Positions 8,802-17,335 of a stretch of DNA of 64,000 nucleotides are shown piece after piece. The notes below the pieces were generated by a model. The model was not told where the DNA came from, did not search any database, and saw only the letters and a list, made by a program, of their open reading frames with translations. Each line of letters opens with the position of its first letter. Positions within the stretch are counted from its first letter, which is position 1. Source of the stretch: Streptomyces violascens (GTDB taxonomy: Bacteria; Actinomycetota; Actinomycetes; Streptomycetales; Streptomycetaceae). The translations under genes and the position numbers were made by a program. The DNA lies in contig NZ_BMUA01000010.1 in assembly GCF_014649955.1 (NCBI RefSeq), positions 186,001-250,000 of the forward strand, in the 5' to 3' direction.

Positions 8802-11246
8802 TCACTTCAGTGCCGCCCGCGCCGGAAGGGCGGTCGCCGCGAGCCCGAGGACCAGGATGCCGCCCGCGAACGAGCCGTACAGGAGCGGCGGTATGTAGGG
8901 GGCGCGGCCGGTCAGGCCGTTCATCATCGGGACCAGGGTGGCCAGGGCGATCGCGCTGCCGATGACGACGCCCGCCGCGACCACCAGGAGGGCCTCCCAG
9001 CGGATCATCTTGAGGACCTGGCGGCGGGTGGTGCCGATGAGACGCAGGGTGCCGAGTTCACGGCGGCGGTCGAAGACGGTCATCACCAGGGTGTTGACGG
9101 CGGCGACGGCGGCGAATCCGCCGAGGACCGCGGCCATGACGGTGTTGGCCCAGGCGTTGACCTCCCGGTCCAGGCTCTGCGCGGTGGCATAGCCGGCGGC
9201 GTCGGTGACGTGGCCGAAGGCGGCGAGGGAGGTGGCCGCGGCGGGGGTGGCCCGGGTGAGCAGGGTGGTGGGGGTCGGAGAGGTCAGGTGGGACCTCACG
9301 TCGGCCTGGGGGAAGGTGACTTGGGCAAGGCCCAGGCCCCGGTCGTACGTGGCGATGATCTTCGGGGCGGCCTTGGTGCCGTCGGGGAGCAGCAGCGGGA
9401 GGCGGTCTCCGGTGCGTACGCCGGCCGCGTCGGCGAGGGAGGCGTCGATCGCGGCCGTGCCGGGGGCGAGGGAGGCCAGGGATCCGGTGCGTATGCCCAG
9501 GTCCTGGACCTTGGCGAGGTCGGTTCCGGTGCCGGTGACGCCCTGGGCGGAGGCGTCGCGCGGGGTGGAGCCGGCGCCTGCTTTCGGGATCAGGACGGCG
9601 GTGCGGGTGAGGCCGACCGCGGTGTCGACGCCGGGGGTGGCCGCGGCGCGGGCGACCGCGCCGGAGGGGAGGCCCGCGGGGGCGGTGACGACCTGGTTCG
9701 CGGTGATGCCCGCCCGCTGCTGGTCCTCGGTCGCCCTCTCCTCGCTGGTGTGCATGAAGACAAGCACGGACGAGAAGGCCATCGCGAGGACGATGGGCGT
9801 GATCGCGGAGGCCAGCCTGCGGGCGTTCGTACGGGAGTTGGCGGCGGCCAGCGAGCCGGGGGCGCCCGCCGCGCGCAGCGGGAGGCCGAAGACGGCGGCG
9901 CAGGCGCGGGCGACCAGCGGGCCGAGCAGGGCGACGGCGAGCATGAAGAGCATGACGACGCCGAGGGCCGCGTTGGCCGCGTTCTCGCCGGTCTCGGAGG
10001 CCGCGACCCCGGCGAACACGCAGCCGCCGACGAGGGAGGCGATGCCGAGCGGCGTACGGATCCAGCCGGGGCGCAGGCGTTCGGCGACGGATTCGGCCAG
10101 CGCCTGGCCGGGCTTGATCTTCGAGGGGCGGCGGGCGGCGGCCGCTCCGGCGCACAGGGCGGTCAGGACGGTGGTGGCGGCGGCGATGAGCAGCGGGAGC
10201 GGGGTGATCGCGAGGTCGACTGCGTCCGGGACGGCGCCCTTGTCGCGGAGCTGGCCGAACCACCAGGTGGCGAGCGCGACGCCGGGCAGGCAGCCGAGCA
10301 CTCCGGCGAGCGGGGCGACCAGGAGGGCTTCGGTGGCGATGGTGCGGCGGATCTGGCGCGGGGTGGCGCCGATCGCGCGCAGCAGGGCGTACTCGCGGCG
10401 GCGCTGGCCGACGGAGAGGGCGACGGTGCCTGCGGCGGTGAACACGGCGACCATCGCGGCGACGCCGCCGAACGAGCCGCCGAGGCCGGTGAGCATCTCC
10501 TTCGCCTTGGCGAGGCCGCTGTCCTCGACGGCGGCCCGGTCGTCGCCGGTACGCACCTGGGCCTGGCCGCCGAGGGCCTGCTTCACCTGGGCGGCGAGGG
10601 TGGCGGTGGGGGTGCCGGGCTTGGGGAGTACGGCGATCGCGTCGACCTTGCCGGGGTGGCCGGACAGGGCGCGGGCGTCGGCGTCGGCAAGCCAGATTTC
10701 GTTGCTGCCGGGGGCGCCCGCGGTGCCGGAGATCCTGAACTCCCGCTTGCCACCGGGGGTGTCGAGGGTGATCCGCTCCCCCACGGTGCCGGTCGTGGTG
10801 ACCGCCTCCCCGGGGCCCGGGGCCGTGCCGGTGGCCGGCTTCGTACCGGTGAAGGCGGTGGAGGCCCAGTTGTGGGCGGTGGCGGGGGTGTTGTTGTCGG
10901 TACGTACGGGCAGGGCGAGGTCGGCGACGGCTTGGGCGGCGCCGGGGGCCGAGGCGGCCTTCGCGACCAGGGAGTCGTCGAGGCGGGCCCGGTCCGGGTA
11001 GGCGACGGACTGGGTGTCGCGGTCCTCGCCGGAGCCGGTCGTGTAGTGGAAGCTCTGGTCGGCGGCGGCCACGACGGGGGCGGCGGCGTAGCGCTGGGGC
11101 GGGACGGAGGCGGTGATGCCCGTTGCGAGCAGGAGGCCGCAGGCGGAGACGATCATCGAGGCCATGAGGAGGGCGACGAAGGTACCGGCGAAGGCGGAGG
11201 GTTTGAACCGGATCGCTGCGCGGGCCAGGCGGTTGGGGGGGTGCAT
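8802..11246 (-). CDS. ABC transporter permease with two FtsX domains (MacB-like)
   Basis: 814 residues from ATG 11246 (MHPPNRLARAAIRFKP), with GCAGGAG just upstream. A first transmembrane helix near residues 22-44 is followed by a large extracytoplasmic domain, three helices, a central linker, a second outer domain and a C-terminal FtsX core. This double layout is usual for actinobacterial MacB/LolE-type permeases that handle lipoproteins, peptides or antibiotics without forming a channel. The partner ATPase is at 11613-12425 on the same strand, but 366 bases of repeat sequence lie between. Substrate unknown. Confidence 0.9.
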   Translation of the reverse strand: MHPPNRLARAAIRFKPSAFAGTFVALLMASMIVSACGLLLATGITASVPPQRYAAAPVVAAADQSFHYTTGSGEDRDTQSVAYPDRARLDDSLVAKAASAPGAAQAVADLALPVRTDNNTPATAHNWASTAFTGTKPATGTAPGPGEAVTTTGTVGERITLDTPGGKREFRISGTAGAPGSNEIWLADADARALSGHPGKVDAIAVLPKPGTPTATLAAQVKQALGGQAQVRTGDDRAAVEDSGLAKAKEMLTGLGGSFGGVAAMVAVFTAAGTVALSVGQRRREYALLRAIGATPRQIRRTIATEALLVAPLAGVLGCLPGVALATWWFGQLRDKGAVPDAVDLAITPLPLLIAAATTVLTALCAGAAAARRPSKIKPGQALAESVAERLRPGWIRTPLGIASLVGGCVFAGVAASETGENAANAALGVVMLFMLAVALLGPLVARACAAVFGLPLRAAGAPGSLAAANSRTNARRLASAITPIVLAMAFSSVLVFMHTSEERATEDQQRAGITANQVVTAPAGLPSGAVARAAATPGVDTAVGLTRTAVLIPKAGAGSTPRDASAQGVTGTGTDLAKVQDLGIRTGSLASLAPGTAAIDASLADAAGVRTGDRLPLLLPDGTKAAPKIIATYDRGLGLAQVTFPQADVRSHLTSPTPTTLLTRATPAAATSLAAFGHVTDAAGYATAQSLDREVNAWANTVMAAVLGGFAAVAAVNTLVMTVFDRRRELGTLRLIGTTRRQVLKMIRWEALLVVAAGVVIGSAIALATLVPMMNGLTGRAPYIPPLLYGSFAGGILVLGLAATALPARAALK

Positions 11247-11612
11247 GCGGGGCTCCTGCGGGGGCTGGGTCGGGGATGCGGGGTCTTCCCACCCGCCCAC
11301 CCGTTCCGCTCCCTCGGGAAGGGGAGGGACTGGTGGGGGTGCGGGTGCGGGTGCGTTGGCGGCGGCGGGCCGGTGGGTGGGGCACCGGCCCGCGGCCGGC
11401 TGGCGCTTCCCCACCCGCCCGCCCGTTCGAACGGGGCGGTCGCGCTGTGTGGCGGGGCGGGTTCGGCTCAAGCGGGCTTGGCTGTGTGTGCTGCGCTGCA
11501 CGCGACCCTGCAGGGGCGCGGGGAACTGCGCGACCAGCCCCCACCGGTCCGAGGGGAACTACGCGACCAGCCACCCAGGCCGAGGACGAAGCACCCCATT
11601 CCCGCGGAGCGC
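11247..11612. repeat. Intergenic repeat block splitting the ABC ATPase and permease genes
   Basis: 366 bases with no gene. Contains two minus-strand copies of a four-run G repeat (C-rich on the plus strand at 11288-11302 and 11410-11424). Also contains two neighbouring copies of a unit with GGGGAACTGCGCGACCAGCC or GGGGAACTACGCGACCAGCC (11511-11553 and 11551-11574). The same families recur at 12707, 12805, 13054, 13173, 43810, 49087 and 49420. Confidence 0.75.
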
Positions 11613-12425
11613 TTACGCCGCCACCCCTGCCAACGGGTGCCTCGCTGTTGTCAGGGCTGTCATCCTCGCTGCGATCTGGGACGACGACGCGCTCGGGAGG
11701 GCGTCGGCTATCGCGCCGTCGGCCAGGAACAGGACCTGGTCGGCGTAGGCGGCGGCCGCCGGGTCGTGGGTGACCATCACCACCGTCGCCCGCAGGGAGT
11801 CCACCGCGTTGCGGAGGAGGGCCAGGATCTCGGCCGCGGTGGTGGTGTCCAGGGCTCCGGTCGGCTCGTCGGCGAAGATCACGTCGGGGCTTGTGACCAG
11901 GGCCCGGGCGATCGCCACGCGCTGCTGCTGGCCGCCGGAGAGCTCGCCGGGGCGACGGTCGCCCTTGCCGGCGAGGCCCACCTGGCCCAGGAGTTCGGCC
12001 GCGCGGCGCCGGTCGGGGCGGTCCCCGGCGAGCCGCATGGGCAGCACGACGTTCTGCTCGACCGTGAGCGAGGGCAGCAGGTTGAAGGCCTGGAAGACGA
12101 AGCCGAGGCGAGAGCGGCGCAGCTCGGTGAGCTTGTTCTCGCTCATGCCGGTGATCTCGGTGCCGCCGAGCCGGACCGAGCCGTCGGTGGGCCGGTCCAG
12201 GCCCGCCGCGCACTGCAGGAACGTGGACTTGCCGGAGCCGGACGGCCCCATCACCGCGGTGAAGCTGCCCCGGGGCAGGGTGAGGTCGATGCCGCGCAGG
12301 GCGTGTACGGCGGAGGCGCCGCGGCCGTACTGCCGACGGACCCCGCGAAGTTCGACGGCCCAGTCGTGGGCGGGTGCCGCGTCCGCGGTCGTCCGCCATG
12401 TGTTCTTGGCCCGTCGCAATGCCAT
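11613..12425 (-). CDS. ABC transporter ATP-binding protein (MacB/LolD type)
   Basis: 270 residues. Powers the FtsX-type permease downstream. Walker A is GPSGSGKS, the Q loop is FVFQAFNLLPSLT, the signature is LSGGQQQR, Walker B is VIFADEPTGALD and the H loop is VTHD, all intact. The first 25 residues (MALRRAKNTWRTT) are an extra basic extension before the core. GGAAGG lies about 11 bases before the ATG. It heads the ATPase-permease-HD hydrolase run. Confidence 0.95.
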   Translation of the reverse strand: MALRRAKNTWRTTADAAPAHDWAVELRGVRRQYGRGASAVHALRGIDLTLPRGSFTAVMGPSGSGKSTFLQCAAGLDRPTDGSVRLGGTEITGMSENKLTELRRSRLGFVFQAFNLLPSLTVEQNVVLPMRLAGDRPDRRRAAELLGQVGLAGKGDRRPGELSGGQQQRVAIARALVTSPDVIFADEPTGALDTTTAAEILALLRNAVDSLRATVVMVTHDPAAAAYADQVLFLADGAIADALPSASSSQIAARMTALTTARHPLAGVAA

Positions 12426-13207
12426 GGCCCTTGCCTTCCGCTCGTCCTGGCCGACGCACTCACGCCGACCCTTCGAACGTACGGATCAGGGAGGGGTGCG
12501 AACCATGGCGGCCGCCGGTGGATCAAGGGTGGGGTTGACCCCACCCCCGGCGGGGGGGCTGAGGGATGCCCTGCTGGGCTCTGCCCGGACCTCCCACTCC
12601 TCCGAGCCCGGCTCGGGCATGCTGCGGGCGGGCTCCGCCTGTGACGTGCTGCGGGCGGATTCGGGGGGGGCGGTACGGGTTCGGCCGCGGGCCCGTCGGG
12701 GGCTTTGCGCAGTTCCCCGCGCCCCTGGCCGGGCTGATACCGACTCCCTCGGGACTGCGGCCCGGGCCCCCGACGTACATTGGCCTCCGGGTCGTCTGTG
12801 GCCAGTCGCGCAGTTCCCGCGCCCCTGGCAGAGCCAATGGCGCCTACCTCGGGCTGCGACCCACAACGCCCGACGCAGTGCAGCCCGCGGGCCATCCGTG
12901 GCCAGCCTCGCGGTTCCGCGCCCCCAACGTCTGCCGCCCGGCCGCAGACACCCCACCCGCCATCCCGGCCCGATGCGACACCCCCCCCGCCCGCGGCCGC
13001 CGACGAACCGGATTCATCCACTGGTCCCCAGCCCTCTCTCAAGCAGGCGGAACGGGCGGGCGGGTGGGGAAGCGCCCTCCGGCCGCAGGCCGGGCCGGGC
13101 CCACCCACAGCCCGCGGACGCCAACGCACCCCAACCGCCCACAGGTCCCTCCCGCTCCCGAGCGGGCGGAACGGGCGGGCGGGTGGGAAAGGAAAGCCGG
13201 AGCCCCC
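12426..13207. repeat. 782-base gene-free region packed with dispersed repeats
   Basis: No believable coding sequence; the long open frames here have no family features. Holds three spaced, inverted copies of the GCGCAGTTCCCCGCGCCCC unit (12707-12728, 12805-12828 and a degenerate one at 12901-12925), roughly 97 bases apart. Two plus-strand copies of GGGCGGGCGGGTGGG follow (13054-13069 and 13173-13187). The ATPase promoter should lie near 12430-12500 but is not recognisable. Confidence 0.75.
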
Positions 13208-14353
13208 TCACGCCTCTCGTCGGATCAGCAGCAGCGCCCTGTCGTCGTTGACGTCCTTCGCCACCGCCTCGATCAGGTGCCACGCCGCCCCGTCGAAGCC
13301 CGTCGACACGTACCGGTCGGCCTCGCCCGTCAGGCGGTCGATGCCTTCGCCGATGTCGCGTTCGGAGGTCTCGACCAGGCCGTCCGTGAAGAGCATCAGG
13401 ACGTCGCCGGGGGCCAGCGAGCCCTTCGAGGGGTGGAACTCGGCGCCGTCGTACACGCCGAGCAGGGGGCCTTCGGCGGCCTGTTCGTGCCAGCGGCCCG
13501 AGCCGGCGTGGAGCTGGATGGCCGGGGGGTGGCCCGCGGAGAGGAGTTCGTAGTCGCCGGAGTCGAGGTCCAGGACCAGGTGGATGGCGGTGGCGAAGCC
13601 CTCGTCCCAGTCCTGGCGCAGCAGGTAGCCGTTGGCCGCCGGCAGGAAGGCGTGCGGGGGCAGCGAGCCGAGGAGGCCGCCGAACGCGCCGGAGAGCAGC
13701 AGGGCGCGGGAGCCCGCGTCCATGCCCTTGCCGGAGACGTCGGTGAGGACGACCTCCAGGGTGCGTCCGCCGCCGGTGCGGGCCGCGACCACGAAGTCGC
13801 CGGAGAACGACTGGCCGCCCGCGGGACGCAGCGCCATCTCGCGGTGCCAGCCCTTGGGCAGGTGGGGCAGTGCGCTCTGGACCCGGATGCGTTCGCGCAG
13901 GTCGAAGAGCATGGTGCCGCCGCGCCGCCACGGCACGCCGACGCGGGCCCGGAACTGGGCGATGAGCAGCCCGAAGAGCCCGCAGGCGGCCACCACGAGG
14001 ACCGTGCCCGGGGTGACCCGCGACGGCCCCGCCGTGTACGGGCCGAGCCGTACCGACTCCACGATCAGCGCGGCCGCGGCGGCCGCGTACAGGGCGAGGA
14101 GGTTGGCGGGCCGCAGCAGGAGCCCGCCCGCCACGATCGGCAGGACCAGGGCGGAGGGGGCGCACCAGACCGGGGCGAAGAGGGTGGCGCAGGCGATGGC
14201 GGGGACGGTGAGGAGCAGGCCGGCCAGGGCGATCCAGTCGGAGCCGTCGCCGCGGAAGTAGTCGACGCCGGATCTGCGCACGGCGTTGCGGACCCGGTGC
14301 AGCGCCTTGCGCCACCGGGCGGTGAACGAGTCCGCTCTCATCGCACGTGCCAT
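13208..14353 (-). CDS. Membrane-bound SpoIIE/RsbU-type protein phosphatase
   Basis: 381 residues. The N-terminal 130 residues carry about four hydrophobic helices (WIALAGLLLTVPAIAC and following). A PP2C-like SpoIIE domain follows: SGDFV, LTDVSGKGMDA with the metal-binding aspartate, LLSAGHPPA, and FTDGLVETSER. These metal-ion sites are intact, so it should be active. Enzymes of this type dephosphorylate anti-anti-sigma factors in Streptomyces. No kinase or antagonist gene is adjacent. The start is weakly supported; MRADSF at 14341 is an alternative. Confidence 0.9.
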   Translation of the reverse strand: MARAMRADSFTARWRKALHRVRNAVRRSGVDYFRGDGSDWIALAGLLLTVPAIACATLFAPVWCAPSALVLPIVAGGLLLRPANLLALYAAAAAALIVESVRLGPYTAGPSRVTPGTVLVVAACGLFGLLIAQFRARVGVPWRRGGTMLFDLRERIRVQSALPHLPKGWHREMALRPAGGQSFSGDFVVAARTGGGRTLEVVLTDVSGKGMDAGSRALLLSGAFGGLLGSLPPHAFLPAANGYLLRQDWDEGFATAIHLVLDLDSGDYELLSAGHPPAIQLHAGSGRWHEQAAEGPLLGVYDGAEFHPSKGSLAPGDVLMLFTDGLVETSERDIGEGIDRLTGEADRYVSTGFDGAAWHLIEAVAKDVNDDRALLLIRREA

Positions 14354-14638
14354 TGCCGAGGACCCTATCCAGCCGGTGGCTTCCCGTGCAGGTGGCCCCC
14401 GGCGCCCGGAGGGGGCTCCCCGGTGGAAAACCGGTAGCCAGGGAGGCGTACGGCCCGCCGGGCACGGCGCGGCGGGCGCTCGCGCCCCGGGCCGGTCCCC
14501 CCCCCAGCGGGGGTGTGAGGAAAATCCGTTCCCCCCCCGGGTCTCGTACGGCTCGCCGGGGCACGGCCCCCTGCCCGGCGGCCGCAGGTGCCTGAAATCC
14601 GTTCGCTCCCCCCGTGTCGTCCCTGCTAGTCATGGCAT

Positions 14639-15868
14639 ATGACGATGGAGTTTCGGGTTCTGGACCCGGCCGAGTGGGACGAGTGGTACGGAGCCCTGCT
14701 GGTGGCCTTCGGGGGGATTTCGGATGCCCCCGAGGAAGTCGAGCTGTGGCGCGAGCTGATCGACCCCGCGCGGTCGATCGCCGTGTGGGACGGCTCGCAG
14801 TGCGTGGCCGGCACCAGCACCTTCCCGTTCCGGCTGAGCGTGCCGGGCGGGGCCGTGGTGCCGGCCGCGGGCGTGACCGGGGTCGGCGTCATGGGCACCC
14901 ACCGCCGCCGCGGCATCCTCACCTCGATGATGCGCCGCCAGCTCGACGACGTGCGCGAGCGCGGCGAGGCGCTGGCCGTCCTGACCGCGTCCGAGCCGGC
15001 CATCTACGGGCGCTTCGGGTACGGCATCGCCACGATGGCGCTGTCCGCGGAGATCGACACGACCCGGGTCCGCCTCGATGTGCCGCCCGGCACCGACGAG
15101 GTGCGGCTGCGGTACGTGAAGGTGGCGGATTCGCTGGCCGAGTGCGAGGCCCTGTACGCGCGCCTCGTGCCGGGGCGGCCCGGCATGCTGGCCCGGCAGC
15201 CCGGCTGGGACCGGTTCACCACGTGCGACCCGGTGGCCTACCGGGACGGCGCCTCGCCGTTGCAGTGCGTGCTGGCCGAGCGCGACGGGGAGCTCGTCGG
15301 ATACGCCCGCTACCGGGTCGCCTCGAAGTCGGGGCCGGCCGGCGTGGACGGCACGGTCACGCTGACCGACCTGGAGGCGGTGGACCCGGCGGTGTCCGCG
15401 GCGCTGTGGCGCTACCTGTTCGGCATCGACCTGACGAACACGCTGAAGGTGAAGAGCCGCCCGGCCGACGACCCGTTCCAGCACCTCGTCTCCGACGTGC
15501 GCCGCTGCGAGCTGCGGCTGAAGGACTCGCTGCACGTACGGCTCGTCGAGGTGGGCGCGGCCCTCGAGGCGCGTACGTACGCGGCGCCCGTCGACGTGGT
15601 CCTGGAGGTCGAGGACGCGTTCTGTCCGTGGAACGCGGGCCGCTGGCGGCTGACCGGTGACGCGAAGGGCGCGTCCTGCGTCCGCACCGAGGATCCGGCC
15701 GAACTGGCCCTGTCCGTAAGGGAGTTGGGCGCCGCCTACCTCGGCGGGGTCACCCTTGCCTCACTCGCGGGCTCGGGCCGGGTGCGCGAGCTGCGCCCGG
15801 GCGCGCTGGCCGAGGCCTCGACGGCGTTCGGCAGCGAGCTCGCGCCGTGGCTGCCTCACGGCTTCTGA
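14639..15868 (+). CDS. GNAT N-acetyltransferase, Eis-like
   Basis: 409 residues. The N-terminal GNAT domain includes VTGVGVMGTHRRRGILTSMM, the acetyl-CoA pyrophosphate loop (V-x-x-x-H-R-R-R-G-I-L). It is followed by EPAIYGRFGYG, a hallmark of the Eis family, a second degenerate GNAT domain and a sterol-carrier-like C-terminal domain. Eis enzymes acetylate amines such as aminoglycosides or lysines; the substrate here is unknown. Two starts lie six bases apart (14639 and 14645) with no clear ribosome site, so the message may be leaderless. The 3' end overlaps nei by 13 bases. Confidence 0.88.
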   Translation: MTMEFRVLDPAEWDEWYGALLVAFGGISDAPEEVELWRELIDPARSIAVWDGSQCVAGTSTFPFRLSVPGGAVVPAAGVTGVGVMGTHRRRGILTSMMRRQLDDVRERGEALAVLTASEPAIYGRFGYGIATMALSAEIDTTRVRLDVPPGTDEVRLRYVKVADSLAECEALYARLVPGRPGMLARQPGWDRFTTCDPVAYRDGASPLQCVLAERDGELVGYARYRVASKSGPAGVDGTVTLTDLEAVDPAVSAALWRYLFGIDLTNTLKVKSRPADDPFQHLVSDVRRCELRLKDSLHVRLVEVGAALEARTYAAPVDVVLEVEDAFCPWNAGRWRLTGDAKGASCVRTEDPAELALSVRELGAAYLGGVTLASLAGSGRVRELRPGALAEASTAFGSELAPWLPHGF

Positions 15869-16665
15869 CAGCCGGGGCACCAGAAGAGATTGCGGGCGGC
15901 GAGACCGGCGGTGCGGATCTCGCCGCCACAGATGTGGCAGGGCTGGTGGGCGCGGCGGTAGACGTACACCTCGCCGCCGTGGTCGTCCACGCGCGGCGGG
16001 CGGCCCATCGCCTCGGGGGTGTGCTCGGGGCGGACGGTGTCGATCCTGCCCAGCCGCACGCCCTCGCGCATCAGCTCCACCAGGTCGGCCCAGACCGCGT
16101 CCCACTCGGCGCGGGTGAGGTCCTTGCCGAGCCGGTACGGGTCGATGCCGTGCCGGAAGAGGACCTCGGCGCGGTACACGTTGCCCACGCCCGCGATGAC
16201 CTTCTGGTCCATGAGCAGGGCGGCGATCGTGGTGCGGCTCTTCGAGATCCGCTGCCAGGCCTTCTCGCCGGTGTCGCGGGCGCGCAGCGGGTCGGGGCCG
16301 AGCCGGTCGTGTATCGCCTGCTTCTCGCCGTCGGTGATCAGCGCACAGGTCGTCGGTCCGCGCAGGTCCGCGTACGCCTCGTCGTTGATCAGCCGCAGCC
16401 GTACGGTCTCGGTGGCCGGCGGGGCCGGGGCATCGCCGAAGCCGTACTTGCCGAACAGGCCCAGGTGGATGTGGACCCAGCCGGACGGGCCGAAGCCGAG
16501 GAACAGGTGCTTGCCGTGCGCCTCGGCGCTCTCCAGGACCAGGCCGTCGACCAGGGCCGCGCCGTCCGAGAACTTGCCCTGGGGGCTGGAGACGCGCAGC
16601 GGACGGCCGCCGAACACGAGGTCGTGGTCGGCGGCCAGCCGGTGGATCGTGTGCCCTTCAGGCAT
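15856..16665 (-). CDS. nei: Formamidopyrimidine-DNA glycosylase / endonuclease VIII family protein
   Basis: 269 residues. Base-excision repair glycosylase and AP lyase. It begins MPEGHT, where P2 is the nucleophile and E3 the catalytic acid; the H after PEG is typical of the actinobacterial Nei branch. The helix-two-turn-helix is IAGVGNVYRAEVLFRHGIDP. The C-terminal zinc finger is CxxC (CHIC) plus CxxC (CPGC) with GLAARN in the loop. It lies 9 bases downstream of rpiB on the same strand, so the two are probably co-transcribed. Mild doubt remains between Fpg and Nei specificity. Confidence 0.92.
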   Translation of the reverse strand: MPEGHTIHRLAADHDLVFGGRPLRVSSPQGKFSDGAALVDGLVLESAEAHGKHLFLGFGPSGWVHIHLGLFGKYGFGDAPAPPATETVRLRLINDEAYADLRGPTTCALITDGEKQAIHDRLGPDPLRARDTGEKAWQRISKSRTTIAALLMDQKVIAGVGNVYRAEVLFRHGIDPYRLGKDLTRAEWDAVWADLVELMREGVRLGRIDTVRPEHTPEAMGRPPRVDDHGGEVYVYRRAHQPCHICGGEIRTAGLAARNLFWCPGCQKP

Positions 16666-16674
16666 GGGTGATGA

Positions 16675-17163
16675 TCAGCCCTGCTGGGGGTGGTGGGCCG
16701 GGATCTCGGGGAGCTTGCCGGTGGTCTCGTACTCGGTGAGCATCTCGATCCGGCGGGTGTGACGTGCCTCACCCGAGTACGGGGTGGCGAGGAAGATCTC
16801 GACGAACTTGGTCGCCTCCTCCTCGGTGTGCATCCGGCCGCCGATGGAGATCACGTTGGCGTCGTTGTGCTCACGGCCGAGCGCCGCGGTCTGCTCGCTC
16901 CAGGCCAGTGCGGCGCGGACGCCCTTGACCTTGTTGGCGGCGATCTGCTCTCCGTTGCCGGAGCCGCCGATGACGATGCCGAGGGAGTCCGGGTCCGCGG
17001 CCGTCTTCTCGGCGGCACGCAGGCAGAACGGCGGGTAGTCGTCCTGGGCGTCATAGATGTGCGGACCGCAGTCCACGGGCTCGTGGCCGTGGGCCGTGAG
17101 CCACTCGACGAGGTGGTTCTTGAGTTCGAAGCCGGCATGGTCGGAGCCGAGGTACACGCGCAT
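16675..17163 (-). CDS. rpiB: Ribose-5-phosphate isomerase B
   Basis: Interconverts ribulose-5-phosphate and ribose-5-phosphate in the pentose phosphate pathway. 162 residues from ATG 17163 (MRVYLGSDHAGFELK). The phosphate loop GGSGNGE carries the glutamate used as base in actinobacterial RpiB, in place of the cysteine of the E. coli enzyme. SDHAG and GREHNDANVISIGGR are family signatures. The reading frame stays open further upstream, but the internal ATG fits the family length. Confidence 0.95.
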   Translation of the reverse strand: MRVYLGSDHAGFELKNHLVEWLTAHGHEPVDCGPHIYDAQDDYPPFCLRAAEKTAADPDSLGIVIGGSGNGEQIAANKVKGVRAALAWSEQTAALGREHNDANVISIGGRMHTEEEATKFVEIFLATPYSGEARHTRRIEMLTEYETTGKLPEIPAHHPQQG

Positions 17164-17335
17164 GCCCCCGAGTGTGGCATGCGCGGGGCTGGGCAGGGCT
17201 GAGCGGGGTGAGGACTTTGGTCCCCGCACTTGGTCCCGTCTAACGATCCGGATTCAGGCCTTCCGTCCCGAAGCGGACCAGGTTTGAATACCCGGGCTCG
17301 TAACCCGAGTGCTCCGAAGACGTAAGGAAGCGTCC

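Noticed and set aside
8721..12644. A 1307-residue open frame on the plus strand opposite the ABC exporter genes
   Set aside because: It is antisense to two genes with intact motifs, is dominated by Gly, Ala and Arg and has no domain. Long antisense frames are expected at this GC content.
12566..14437. A long plus-strand open frame across the repeat region and the phosphatase gene
   Set aside because: The opposite strand encodes a clear SpoIIE-type phosphatase, and the rest is repeat sequence.
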